A stretch of 64,000 nucleotides of DNA from Paenibacillus vini (GCF_018403325.1 NZ_BOSL01000011.1:1-64000), one strand, 5' to 3'; counted from the stretch's first letter, positions 25,804-34,534 are shown. Made by a program: numbers and translations. Notes: a model not told the origin generated them from the letters alone.

Positions 25804-28302
25804 ATGATCAATTTAAGAAAAGTGATGCTTATCTTGGCCGTCTGTTTTTCTCTGACCGGTTGTCAGTGGGCCGACCGGATGGCCGAGGATATCGTCACCG
25901 ATGCTGTCGGGGTGCTCAAGCCTTTTTTTGAAACGGAATATGAACTTGCGCCGGAAGATGGTACAGGAGGACAGGAGCAGCAGAGCGAACAGGAGCAGCA
26001 GAGCGAACAGGAGCAGCAGAGCGAACAGGAGCAGCAGCGCGAAGAGCGGGCGGAGCAGGCCGTTTCCCCGATTACGGGAAATTTAACGGTAGCGGATTTA
26101 AAGTCTCGATACAACGCTTCAATAACAGAGATCCAAGGTCCCGGGGCACTTAGCAAGGTATCGGCGGATGAAGTCTTTCGTATCCGGTTCGAATCCAAGT
26201 TCAGTAAAAATATCCCGCTTGGAGACATCATATCTGTCCATACCGATCCGGCCGCCCAGCCGCAAAGCAAAATAGATTCTCCGGTTAAGCTTGAAGATTA
26301 TACCTATGGTCCGACTACCATTACCGTTTCTCCACCGTTATTCGGAGTCCTGAGTTCCTCATACACTTACGAGGCAGGAGAAAAGCAATGGGGAAACGCT
26401 TCAGCCTATTATATCCGGATCAATTATGACCTGGAATCATCTTCGCCTTTGAAGCTGGATAAGCCGCTAATTATTCCTTTTGAGGTGGATACCGGGGTGC
26501 CGGTACCTGAGCTTTCTTATAAAATCGGCAAAGATGGCCGGTTAAAATTAATGTGGAAACCGGTTCCCGGAGCCGAGAGTTACCACATATATAATGTTTT
26601 TGGAAACGAGAAGGATGGAAAGGAAAATCTGCCGAATGCCGGACCTGAACAAGGATATGAGGGCAACTACCCCATCCTTATAGGTATGGAATCGAAAACT
26701 GAGTTTGATGATTTTGGACAAAACGGGAACGGCGGATTTTTTGCATCGGACAATGAAGAGATTTATTCCCAAAACGGGATCGTGAATGGCGATTATTATG
26801 TGACTGCAATTATTGGGGATAAGGAATCCAGCTTCAGCAACCCCGTAAACACGCATGCTCTGTCCGCACAACTGCCCAAGAAGATACAGGATGATGATCT
26901 TGAGCGTTTGCTCAGCTTGGAACATGCGGAAGATCTGCCTGCGGCCATTCAGGTCGAGTATATTGACGGTGCTTTGACCAAGCGGGATATCTTGTACGAT
27001 ACATCAAGACTGAGAGCTCCGAGGGAGAAAGATTACGGGACTCGGGTTTATTACAGGATTTCGGGAACAGCTCTTAGAGGCATCTTGTACATCACGGACA
27101 TTACCGAAAAGAAAATCGGAGAACTGAAAGACAGGCAGGCCAATCTGCCACCGGAGGAATTGGAAGCCTTCCGGAGTTCACCGGTAATCGGGAATTCCCG
27201 TGTCCCTGATATCAAGAGCTGGGAGGAACGACATGCCGATGATAAAAGGAAAGAAGCGGACAAAACAAACGACAAATGGGACCGGCAACGGGTTCCGGAT
27301 TCGGACATTCTTAACGAAATGGAACTAAACGCGGATTCTGCGCTGGAAGAATACCTTGCCAGGTTCATGATTGACGGGCAGCGTAAAGTTCCGCTTAGAG
27401 CTTTCCCTGAGACCGAGGATACGGAATTACTTTACGATACGGTGAATAAAGTGTATTTTCAAAACCCGATGATCATGGGGGTTAAAAACTACAGGTACAG
27501 CCCTATTAGTGAAACTCTTCATATTACTTATCATGACTCTCAGAAAACAATGAAAAACAAGCAATTCAAAACGCTGAAGGCAGCCCGGCAAATTATTGCT
27601 TCGACTCTTAAAGCAGGAATGACCGAGGAAGAGAAGCGGCTGGCCCTATACAATTATCTGGACGAAAACGCGGTGTATGATGACGATGCATATGAAAATT
27701 CCGAATTGCACGACTTTGAATATGTGGATGATGAATTTATCGATGCATATACTGCCTATGGAGTCATGGTGGAGAAGCAAGGGGTCTGTATGAGCTATGC
27801 CTATGCATACAAAATGCTTGGAGACCTTGCAGATATCGACAATATCATCGTCACCGGGACGCTGGACGACGTTCCCCATGCCTGGAACAAGGTTAAGATC
27901 GGGGAAGAGTGGCTGAACGTCGACGCCACGAATGGAGCGACGAATGCCGGAGTGCCTTATTATCTCTACAATGCAAATGACGCGGAGGCCGCCAAGCTGA
28001 ATTTTCATTTCGATAAGGATTATATGCTGGACAGCGAGCTCTCAAATTTCAAGGGAAAAAGTAACGCGAATGATTATTATGTCGTCCATGGGCTGGAGGT
28101 TAAGTCGCTTCAGGAGTTTAAGGCGAAGCTTGTAGAAGGACTTCAGGCAGGAGATGAATGGATATCGCTTCGTCTGGCTACGGATCTCGATGAAGACGAA
28201 GTGCTGGACGCCATTTCCGAAGTGTTCTATCAATATGCCCCCGAGCTGGCGGAGGACGCGGAATATTATGAGGTTGGCAATTATGTGGTGGTTTATCCGT
28301 AA
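25804..28302 (+). CDS. Transglutaminase-like lipoprotein
   Basis: An 832-residue predicted lipoprotein. The signal peptide ends in the lipobox LTGC. Residues about 57-80 are a Gln/Glu-rich linker of QEQQSE repeats. A middle region (about 90-360) contains a fibronectin-III-like stretch (LKLMWKPVPGAESYHIYNV). The C-terminal transglutaminase-like domain (about 600-730) has the triad Cys662 (QGVCMSYA), His692 (DDVPHAWN) and Asp707 (WLNVDAT). This fold covers cysteine proteases, peptidoglycan-linked enzymes and cross-linkers, so the reaction is not fixed. The start is ATG 25804 after TCGGAGGAAG. The gene follows the FMN-binding protein but is separated by a strong terminator. Confidence 0.82.
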   Translation: MINLRKVMLILAVCFSLTGCQWADRMAEDIVTDAVGVLKPFFETEYELAPEDGTGGQEQQSEQEQQSEQEQQSEQEQQREERAEQAVSPITGNLTVADLKSRYNASITEIQGPGALSKVSADEVFRIRFESKFSKNIPLGDIISVHTDPAAQPQSKIDSPVKLEDYTYGPTTITVSPPLFGVLSSSYTYEAGEKQWGNASAYYIRINYDLESSSPLKLDKPLIIPFEVDTGVPVPELSYKIGKDGRLKLMWKPVPGAESYHIYNVFGNEKDGKENLPNAGPEQGYEGNYPILIGMESKTEFDDFGQNGNGGFFASDNEEIYSQNGIVNGDYYVTAIIGDKESSFSNPVNTHALSAQLPKKIQDDDLERLLSLEHAEDLPAAIQVEYIDGALTKRDILYDTSRLRAPREKDYGTRVYYRISGTALRGILYITDITEKKIGELKDRQANLPPEELEAFRSSPVIGNSRVPDIKSWEERHADDKRKEADKTNDKWDRQRVPDSDILNEMELNADSALEEYLARFMIDGQRKVPLRAFPETEDTELLYDTVNKVYFQNPMIMGVKNYRYSPISETLHITYHDSQKTMKNKQFKTLKAARQIIASTLKAGMTEEEKRLALYNYLDENAVYDDDAYENSELHDFEYVDDEFIDAYTAYGVMVEKQGVCMSYAYAYKMLGDLADIDNIIVTGTLDDVPHAWNKVKIGEEWLNVDATNGATNAGVPYYLYNANDAEAAKLNFHFDKDYMLDSELSNFKGKSNANDYYVVHGLEVKSLQEFKAKLVEGLQAGDEWISLRLATDLDEDEVLDAISEVFYQYAPELAEDAEYYEVGNYVVVYP
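25972..26040. repeat. 18-bp tandem repeat encoding QEQQSE
   Basis: The unit CAGGAGCAGCAGAGCGAA repeats about 3.5 times inside the lipoprotein gene. A whole-unit change keeps the frame, so the linker length can vary between strains. Confidence 0.85.
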
Positions 28303-28382
28303 GCCTTGTTCTCGCTAAATGACATGCCATCCTTCTTTCCCCGTAGTATAATGAAACTATCATTTTAGTGGGGGAATCTAGC

Positions 28383-29339
28383 GTGACTTTGATTAGACAA
28401 CTGGTGAATCAAGATGAATTTGTTGGTTTTTATCTGCTTAAGGAGGTAGAGGTCAAACAGACCAATGCCACGCCGCCGAAGGATTATCTCGATATCGTGT
28501 TGGCCGACGGAACCGGAGAACTGCCGGCGAAGCTGTGGGATGCCTCCTCGGTCGATAAAGAAGCCTTTTTCCCGATGGGACTTGTGAAGGTGAAGGGGCT
28601 TGTTCAAACCTATCGTGACCGATTGCAGGTTAAGATCATGCAAATCCGCCCGGCGAAGCCGGAGGACGGGGTTAAACTGACGGATTTTATCCGCTCCGCT
28701 CCGATTTCATCTACGGAACTCATTCATACGATAAAGCAAGTTATTGCCGATATTTCAGATCAGGAAATCAAGGATATTGTTACATTTTGCGTCGGAAAAG
28801 TGGAGGAGAAGCTCGAACACGCTCCTGCGGCGAAGAGCCATCATCACGCGTACTTCGGCGGACTTGCCTACCATATGGTAAGGATGCTGGAGCTCGGCGA
28901 GTTCATATGCAAGCAACGGCCGTTCCTGAACGAAGACTTATTGAAGGCGGGCATTATTTTGCACGATATCGCCAAACCGGAGGAGATGGTGGCACAGCTC
29001 GGCATCGTGTCCGAGTATAGCGTCCAAGGCAAGCTGGTCGGACACATTTCGATGGCGTCCAACTGGATCACCGAAGCCGCCGTACGGCTGGGCATCGGAA
29101 CGGAGTCGCCGAAGGTGTTGGGACTGCAGCATCTGGTGCTGTCGCATCACAATCTTGGCGAATGGGGCAGCCCGGTTCAGCCGCAGATGGCGGAAGCGGT
29201 GGCGCTTCATTTTATCGATGCGATGGACGCCAAGCTGCAAATGGTAGAGGATGCCTTGAATACGACGCCGGATACGGAGGACTGGACTCCTTTCATTCGA
29301 GGGTTGGAGAACAAGGCGATTTACCGGTTGAAATTTTAA
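28383..29339 (+). CDS. yhaM: 3'-5' exoribonuclease YhaM
   Basis: A 318-residue nuclease; B. subtilis YhaM is 314 residues. The N-terminal OB-fold (about 10-95) binds nucleic acid. The C-terminal HD domain (about 140-300) carries HHHAYFGGLAYHM and ILHDIAKPEE, the metal-binding His/Asp sets. YhaM is a cytoplasmic metal-dependent 3'-5' exonuclease acting in RNA turnover. The frame is open to 28368; the GTG at 28383 is preceded by GGGGGAA at 28370-28376. A TATAAT box lies at 28347-28352. It is a single gene ending in a strong terminator. Confidence 0.92.
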   Translation: MTLIRQLVNQDEFVGFYLLKEVEVKQTNATPPKDYLDIVLADGTGELPAKLWDASSVDKEAFFPMGLVKVKGLVQTYRDRLQVKIMQIRPAKPEDGVKLTDFIRSAPISSTELIHTIKQVIADISDQEIKDIVTFCVGKVEEKLEHAPAAKSHHHAYFGGLAYHMVRMLELGEFICKQRPFLNEDLLKAGIILHDIAKPEEMVAQLGIVSEYSVQGKLVGHISMASNWITEAAVRLGIGTESPKVLGLQHLVLSHHNLGEWGSPVQPQMAEAVALHFIDAMDAKLQMVEDALNTTPDTEDWTPFIRGLENKAIYRLKF

Positions 29340-29390
29340 GTAGCATACGTGCATAGGTTCATTTGCATGAACTTGCGGCAATTCATAGTA

Positions 29391-29425
29391 AACCCGCTTC
29401 CCCGCATGGGGAGGCGGGTTTTTCT
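29391..29425 (+). terminator. Terminator of yhaM
   Basis: A perfect 13-bp stem AACCCGCTTCCCC/GGGGAGGCGGGTT with loop GCAT is followed by TTTT. Confidence 0.93.
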
Positions 29426-29447
29426 CATGGAATGTTATGACGAATAA

Positions 29448-29798
29448 GGGCCAACCGTAAGCGGAGATCACGAACCGCATTATGATACAAGACTGGTGAG
29501 AGAGAAAATTGACCGTACTAACGACTTTGGACAAGCGGGGCAAACCTATCGGTCTTTCGATGATGTAGAACGGGATGAGTTGATTTCCAATCTGGTGAAC
29601 AACCTGAAAATTTGCAAGCCCGAGATCCAGGAAACCTGGATCAGCCATTTCACGCAGGCGGACCCGGACTACGGCAAGCGGGTAAAAGACGGTTTGGAAC
29701 GAATCAAGCGGGAAGGAAATTCTCATGTCAGCACGGCGGCCGCGGATGAGGCGTTGAAGAAGTCGGAGGATATGGGCCACGAATCGGATCGTTATTAG
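29448..29798 (+). pseudogene. Catalase C-terminal remnant
   Basis: Reading in frame from just after the TAA at 29445-29447, the translation starts GPTVSGDHEPHYDTR and continues DFGQAGQTYRSFDDVE. This matches the last quarter of monofunctional haem catalases: the PVSGD linker, then the catalase-related immune-responsive domain with DF-x-QAG-x-x-Y-R. The haem-binding barrel (about 370 residues) is absent and the yhaM terminator lies directly upstream, so the remnant cannot be a functional catalase. A GTG at 29496 could start a 100-residue product but has no ribosome site. The alternative, a real stand-alone catalase-related-domain protein, cannot be excluded. Confidence 0.65.
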
Positions 29799-29847
29799 GA
29801 CCGGCGTGCGTAACAGCGGGTAAGGAAACGGCAATGAAGCCATAAAT

Positions 29848-29882
29848 AACGGCGGTATGGGGAAGCTCCCTATACCGCCGTT
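29848..29882. terminator. Bidirectional hairpin terminator
   Basis: AACGGCGGTAT pairs with ATACCGCCGTT, continued by GGG/CCC pairs. It lies between the catalase remnant and the converging cupin gene. The T runs are short. Confidence 0.65.
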
Positions 29883-29900
29883 GTTCGTTCATATTAGCAC

Positions 29901-30242
29901 TTAAATATTTTCGGCATAGCGTGGCTCCGGAATTTTGGTAAGTATGACATATAAGGAAGCGGGAGCCTCGCCATGATTAGCATACGAGAACGCTTCGTCG
30001 CCATGGAGATGGATGATGTCCCCTTTAAGAAGTTCGGACGGGACTTCATCCACCGTTACCGTCCCGTTCCCTTCGAGTGCAAGAATGTATACATCCGTTC
30101 CGGGATGTTTATGGGTCGGGAGCTCTTGTCCCGGCATGAAGTTTAAAACGAAAACGACGCTCTCCCCTTTTTTAAAAGCGATCCGTTTCGTGAATTTATC
30201 CTGTTGAAAATCTTGAAGTGTGCCAAGCGATTGTTTATCCAC
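29901..30242 (-). CDS. Small cupin-domain protein
   Basis: A 113-residue single-domain cupin. The first metal-binding motif is visible as PTHKHPGTDVYILALEGNG and the second as LLKGDIIHLHGDEAFSYAN, with histidines in both. Such small cupins are metal-binding sensors or enzymes of many kinds, so no reaction can be given. The start is GTG at 30242 after AAGGAGGG. The gene is divergent from a radical SAM gene, and an FNR-like palindrome lies between them, hinting at shared oxygen or redox control. Confidence 0.85.
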   Translation of the reverse strand: MDKQSLGTLQDFQQDKFTKRIAFKKGESVVFVLNFMPGQELPTHKHPGTDVYILALEGNGTVTVDEVPSELLKGDIIHLHGDEAFSYANHGEAPASLYVILTKIPEPRYAENI

Positions 30243-30290
30243 TGTAATCCCTCCTTGGTTTTATAGTACCCGTGAAAGACGTTCCGAACC

Positions 30291-30304
30291 TTGATCTAAA
30301 TCAA
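30291..30304. promoter_or_regulatory. FNR/CRP-family binding site
   Basis: TTGAT-CTAA-ATCAA is a perfect match to the FNR consensus TTGAT-N4-ATCAA. It lies 49 bp before the cupin start and about 114 bp before the radical SAM start, in the shared divergent promoter region. Confidence 0.6.
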
Positions 30305-30417
30305 GTTTTGCGCAAAAAGAGGATTATCTCATATTTTTATTTTACGGCCGCCATTATAATCGCAATTGTTGACACGCCCCCTCTTTGGGGCGGTAAATAG
30401 CCGGAGGGAGTGGAATA

Positions 30418-31368
30418 ATGACATATAAGGCTTTGGAATTGGAGAAGCCGGATACGTATGAGTTGGAAGGACTGGAAGTTGGCGTAACCTCGAACTGCAA
30501 TTTTCGGTGCGAGTATTGCTGTGCTTATAACCGTAACGACGGAAACAGCATCGATGCGAAACAAATCATTAATCTGCTTGAGGAATTGCCGGGTTTAAAA
30601 AGAGTGCGCTTATCCGGCGGAGAGGTAACCCTGAAATACGAAGACTGCGTGGAAGTAGTCGATTATTGCTCGTCGCGGGGAATTCATACGCAATTGAACA
30701 CCAACGCAAGTCTTTTGAATGAGGGGCGAATTCGGAGATTGGCCGATTCGGGACTAACGAACATTCATATTTCTTTTAATTTCGTAACGGCGGAGCAATT
30801 TAGCGATTATTATCGTATTAAACCAAGCGTCTATCATAAAATAGTCAACAATATTAAGCTTTGCACGGCAGCCGGGCTGGATACCGTGCTTGAAACGCTG
30901 CTATTCAAAGAAACCGAGGGCCATATGGACGAGATCAGCGACCGTGTATATCAACTCGGAGTACGTACGCACGAGATCCAGAACAGCATCGTTATGGATC
31001 ATACCGGCTGGAGATCGATCGCCGCGAGGGAAGCCTTAAAGAAAGCGGTAAATGATCTGATTGCCCGGAAGAAAGAGGATATGACGCTTTATTTTACTTG
31101 CATGGACCGTTTCATGGACGAGCTTGGATTTGCGGAGCAACCGGGCGTTTATTTTCCCCATTGCATTGAAGGCAAAAAACAGCTCCACCTGCACGGCAAC
31201 GGAGACATCCTGATTTCGGAATTGTGTCATCCCGTCATTATCGGGAACATTTACAAAGGGAACTCGCTCAAACACTTATATCAGGAAATGCCCGACCCTT
31301 TAAGGGAGTTCCTTGACGAACAGCCTTGTCCCGCTTATGATGCGCTGTTTTCGCCGCAAAGAAGCTAA
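30418..31368 (+). CDS. Radical SAM protein of unknown substrate
   Basis: A 316-residue radical SAM enzyme. Cys27, Cys31 and Cys34 in SNCNFRCEYCCAYN bind the 4Fe-4S cluster that cleaves S-adenosylmethionine. The GGE-type motif is RLSGGEVTL. The C-terminal part has a few more cysteines (PHCIEGKKQ, SELCHP, QPCPAY), fewer than a full SPASM domain. A HLHGNGDI...GNIYKG stretch resembles the tail region of AhbC/MoaA-like peptide and cofactor enzymes. The ATG at 30418 is preceded by GGAGGGAG. The pairing with a divergent cupin gene and an FNR-like site suggests an anaerobic or microaerobic role. The substrate is unknown. Confidence 0.82.
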   Translation: MTYKALELEKPDTYELEGLEVGVTSNCNFRCEYCCAYNRNDGNSIDAKQIINLLEELPGLKRVRLSGGEVTLKYEDCVEVVDYCSSRGIHTQLNTNASLLNEGRIRRLADSGLTNIHISFNFVTAEQFSDYYRIKPSVYHKIVNNIKLCTAAGLDTVLETLLFKETEGHMDEISDRVYQLGVRTHEIQNSIVMDHTGWRSIAAREALKKAVNDLIARKKEDMTLYFTCMDRFMDELGFAEQPGVYFPHCIEGKKQLHLHGNGDILISELCHPVIIGNIYKGNSLKHLYQEMPDPLREFLDEQPCPAYDALFSPQRS

Positions 31369-31374
31369 AGGTAA

Positions 31375-32160
31375 TTATTCTACATTAAAGTTGAAGTAAG
31401 TGGAAGGGTACGGCTCATTTTTCAGCGTATAATGCCACCATTCCTTAGTGTAAGGCTTGAAGCCCTGATTCACCATGGCGGTTTTGAGAATGTACCGGTT
31501 CTTGCGCTGTTCTTTGGTAATCAGCTTGGTGCCATGACTGGAAATTTCACCGAGAAAATCAACCCGGCTCCCCATATCGACTTCTTCACCGGTTCTTTTG
31601 TAAACGAGCGTCAAATCGACCGTACTGCCCCGGGAATGTCCCGATTTGCTGGATAGATAGCCGAGCTTGAACAGGTTCTTCTTGTCCACATCGGGGTAGA
31701 AGGCATCCTTCATCAAGGTGTCGTCGCGATCCTTGGACCAGGAGATGAAGTGGTTTACGGCTTTTTGCGGACGGTAGGCGTCGATGATTTTGAAGCGGTA
31801 ACCCTGCTTGTCCAGTTCATCGTTCGCTTTCTTTAATGCTTTGGCCGCTTTGGACGACAGGATGGCAAGCGGCGCTTCATAACCTTTGACCGGCCCCCCG
31901 ATAAAGTTATTATCGCTAAAATACCGGATATCATACTGGGCGTCCGGAATGATCTCATCCAGATAGACAAAGCCCTTAGGCAGCTTGTTTTGTTTGGTTA
32001 CGGACTCTTCGATTCCATAGGGATGAACCAATGCTTCGGAAGCGGCCGCGTTAGTGTTTTGGGCGATACCCCCGGCCGTCACAAGCGTCAGTATGGAAAC
32101 GCTGAGGATGGTAAAATGCCGAAGTCGTGAGACGAAACGGTTTGGCGATTCAGGTGTCAT
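31375..32160 (-). CDS. Exported D-Ala-D-Ala dipeptidase, VanX family
   Basis: A 261-residue secreted metallopeptidase of family M15D. The signal peptide covers about residues 1-39. The catalytic domain has IDAYRPQKAV, the zinc motif SGHSRGSTVDLTL (His and Asp ligands) and EWWHY (catalytic Glu and third ligand), the VanX set. VanX proper is cytoplasmic and removes D-Ala-D-Ala in vancomycin resistance. With a signal peptide and no vanHA nearby, a role in cell-wall peptide turnover or D-Ala recovery is more likely. The ATG at 32160 follows AAGGAGTGAG. The stop is only 7 bases from the converging radical SAM gene. Confidence 0.88.
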   Translation of the reverse strand: MTPESPNRFVSRLRHFTILSVSILTLVTAGGIAQNTNAAASEALVHPYGIEESVTKQNKLPKGFVYLDEIIPDAQYDIRYFSDNNFIGGPVKGYEAPLAILSSKAAKALKKANDELDKQGYRFKIIDAYRPQKAVNHFISWSKDRDDTLMKDAFYPDVDKKNLFKLGYLSSKSGHSRGSTVDLTLVYKRTGEEVDMGSRVDFLGEISSHGTKLITKEQRKNRYILKTAMVNQGFKPYTKEWWHYTLKNEPYPSTYFNFNVE

Positions 32161-32238
32161 GAGCTCACTCCTTTGATATGAAGTTAATCTTCCAGGTAAT
32201 CTTCTATTCTATGATTATATAACACGGACTCTAATTTA

Positions 32239-32285
32239 ATGAAAAGGCTTTCCCGAATTTATCTCATTCGGGAAAGCCTTTTCAT
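32239..32285. other. Orphan perfect 20-bp hairpin
   Basis: ATGAAAAGGCTTTCCCG... at 32239-32258 is exactly inverted at 32266-32285 around a 7-base loop. It lies between the divergent starts of the VanX-like and MarR genes, where no upstream gene needs a terminator. Confidence 0.8.
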
Positions 32286-32319
32286 TTGAAAATGCAATAA
32301 ATACCTTACAGCTTGGCTC

Positions 32320-32348
32320 TTGACTAGTGCTTCCGATCCTTGTATATT
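32320..32348 (+). promoter_or_regulatory. Sigma-A promoter of the MarR-efflux operon
   Basis: TTGACT at 32320-32325 and TATATT at 32343-32348 are separated by 17 bases. Confidence 0.65.
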
Positions 32349-32385
32349 AGTAAATGCTTTAATAATTTAGTTATAATTATTTCAG

Positions 32386-32396
32386 TAGTTTAACTA
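32386..32396. promoter_or_regulatory. Possible MarR operator
   Basis: TAGTT-T-AACTA is a perfect palindrome about 35 bases downstream of the predicted transcription start. A second TTAGTTA arm is at 32367-32373. The position suits autorepression. Confidence 0.4.
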
Positions 32397-32461
32397 AAAT
32401 TTTAACATAAATTCAGCAAGCGAGGTGCAATCGAAAAAAAGGAGTTATGGAGGGAAACAAG

Positions 32462-32893
32462 TTGGTACAAAGAGAAATGCTGCTTGAAGTAACCACGATG
32501 TTCGGAGCCTTGCTCAAAGGATTTTCGCAGAAGTGGAACAAGCTTGGCGCGGAATACAATCTAAGCTTTCCTCAATTTAAAATGCTGCATTTTCTGAACC
32601 GGACCGGACCTCAGAAGGTTTCACAATTGGCGGATACGTTAGGATTAACCTCAGCTGCTATCACAGGTATTACCGATCGCCTGCTGGCTGAAGGGTATGT
32701 CGAGAGAGAACGGGCAGTCAAGGACCGCAGGGTCGTTTTTATTACGATTACCGAAAAAGGAACGAATCTCCTCCAAGAGATTACCGAAAATCATGAGGAG
32801 GCGACCCAAACCATTTTTAATACGCTTGGGGATGAAGATATTAAGCATTTGAAGCGCATTTTTACGGCTATGCTTGACAACTTAGAAAAATAA
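32462..32893 (+). CDS. MarR-family transcriptional regulator
   Basis: A 143-residue winged-helix repressor. The recognition region is KVSQLADTLGLTSAAITGITDRL, followed by the wing ERERAVKDRRVVFITITEKG with the conserved D-R-R of the family. It most likely represses itself and the drug exporter 25 bases downstream, and is released by a small ligand. Two starts are possible. ATG 32447 is only two bases from GGAG, while TTG 32462 has GGAGGG at 32449-32454 at ideal spacing. I prefer TTG, which gives MVQREMLLEV. Confidence 0.9.
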   Translation: MVQREMLLEVTTMFGALLKGFSQKWNKLGAEYNLSFPQFKMLHFLNRTGPQKVSQLADTLGLTSAAITGITDRLLAEGYVERERAVKDRRVVFITITEKGTNLLQEITENHEEATQTIFNTLGDEDIKHLKRIFTAMLDNLEK

Positions 32894-32917
32894 AAACACA
32901 GAGGTGGAGATAGAAAA

Positions 32918-34534
32918 ATGGAGCATTTGTCATTAAAACGCAAAGTGTCGATCATGATCGCCGTTATGGCAGCCATGTTCTTTGCGGCAATCAACCAGAC
33001 GATTGTCAGTACCGCGATGCCGCGGATCATTGCTATCCTTGATGGCATGGATTATTATACCTGGACAATCAATATTTATTTGCTGACTTCGACGATCGCA
33101 ACCGTACTTGTCGGTAAATTGTCCGATATGTTTGGACGTAAGCCTTTTATATTGCTAGGGATCCTGTTGTTTATGATAGGGGCGTTCCTTACAGGTACTT
33201 CTTCTGATGTATTCCAATTCATTACTTACCGCGGGATCCAAGGGATTGGCGCCGGTATTATTCAATCGACGGCTTTTACTGCCGTAGGCGACCTGTTTGC
33301 TCCGCGTGAACGCGGCAAATGGATGGGTCTTATGACCGCAATCTTCGGTTTCTCCAGTGTTCTGGGTCCAACGCTTGGCGGATATCTGGTCGACAATATG
33401 GATTGGCACTGGTTGTTCTGGATCTTCTTGCCGCTCGGTATCGTCGCTTTCATCATGATTCTGACGTTGTTCCCGAAAATGGAACGCAAGCCCGGCGAAA
33501 GTATCGATTATCTCGGTTCCCTGTTCATGACCACGACGATCGTTCCGCTGCTGCTGGCGTTTTCGTGGGCAGGTACGCAGTACGATTGGGGTTCCGTCCA
33601 AATTCTCGGACTTCTCGCTGCAACTGTAATATCCGCAATTATTTTTGTATTCGTAGAATTGAAAGCAAAAAATCCGATTTTGCCTATGCATCTGTTTAAG
33701 AACGGCGTAGTTACCGTTTCTAACTTAATCGGTTTTATTATGAACTTCGGCTTGATGGGCGCGATGATCTACATTTCGTTCTTCGTTCAAGGCGTAATGG
33801 GTATTTCGCCGACTTATGCCGGTTATGTAACGATGCCAATGAGTATTTTCATGGTCGTTACAAGTGCAATAACAGGTCAACTCATTGCAAAACAAGGCAA
33901 GTACAAACGTTTTGCCCTGATCGGTGTGCCAATCATGATTCTGGGTATGGCGGTAATGGTATTTATGAACAGCGTCTGGATGGCCGTCGTGGCTATGATC
34001 ATCTTCGGGATCGGCCTTGGATTGGGTATGCCGGTATTTTCGCTGGCAACACAAAATGCGGTTCCGCATAAAGAGCTCGGGGTTGTAACAGCTTCCACGC
34101 AATTGTTCCGTAACCTCGGGGGTACGATCGGTATTGCCGTCATGGGTACGGTTATGTCCAACAGCCTGACCAGTAACCTGAAGAGCGCAATGACCTCGTC
34201 CAGCGCTCCGGACATGAGCAAAATAGATCCGGAAATGGCGAAGCAACTGACGGCATTTGCGAACCCGCAAACGCTGATGAATAAGCCGTTGATCGAACAA
34301 ACGCAGGCTAGTCTTCCAGCCGATATCAAGCCTTTGTTCACGCAAATGATCGCGGGAATCCGCGATGCGCTCGGCGATACGCTGTCCCATGTATTCTTGA
34401 CAGGTACGCTTGTCTTGGTCGTAGCTTTCATATTGGTCTTCTTCCTGAAGGAGCTCCCGCTTCGCACTACGAACCAAGCGGCGCCAGCTGAAGCTGCGCC
34501 TGAGAATGCCAAAGAAGGCATCCCGGCACATTAA
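32918..34534 (+). CDS. MFS drug exporter, DHA2 (14-TMS) family
   Basis: A 538-residue proton-driven exporter with about 14 predicted membrane helices, typical of the EmrB/QacA group. Motif A is seen as GKLSDMFGRKP after helix 2. The antiporter motif C lies around GPTLGGYLVD in helix 5. NQTIVSTAMPRI in helix 1 is the DHA2 D1-type motif. It probably exports toxic amphiphilic compounds; the spectrum is not predictable. The ATG at 32918 follows AGAGGTGGAGA. It is cotranscribed with the MarR gene upstream and ends at a strong bidirectional terminator. Confidence 0.92.
   Translation: MEHLSLKRKVSIMIAVMAAMFFAAINQTIVSTAMPRIIAILDGMDYYTWTINIYLLTSTIATVLVGKLSDMFGRKPFILLGILLFMIGAFLTGTSSDVFQFITYRGIQGIGAGIIQSTAFTAVGDLFAPRERGKWMGLMTAIFGFSSVLGPTLGGYLVDNMDWHWLFWIFLPLGIVAFIMILTLFPKMERKPGESIDYLGSLFMTTTIVPLLLAFSWAGTQYDWGSVQILGLLAATVISAIIFVFVELKAKNPILPMHLFKNGVVTVSNLIGFIMNFGLMGAMIYISFFVQGVMGISPTYAGYVTMPMSIFMVVTSAITGQLIAKQGKYKRFALIGVPIMILGMAVMVFMNSVWMAVVAMIIFGIGLGLGMPVFSLATQNAVPHKELGVVTASTQLFRNLGGTIGIAVMGTVMSNSLTSNLKSAMTSSSAPDMSKIDPEMAKQLTAFANPQTLMNKPLIEQTQASLPADIKPLFTQMIAGIRDALGDTLSHVFLTGTLVLVVAFILVFFLKELPLRTTNQAAPAEAAPENAKEGIPAH

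Noticed and set aside
31375-32160. Vancomycin-resistance VanX
   Set aside because: The motif set fits, but there is a signal peptide and no vanH, vanA or vanRS nearby. A wall-turnover peptidase is more likely.
33155-33691. Minus-strand frame opposite the MFS exporter
   Set aside because: It is the antisense of conserved membrane helices with no motif of its own.
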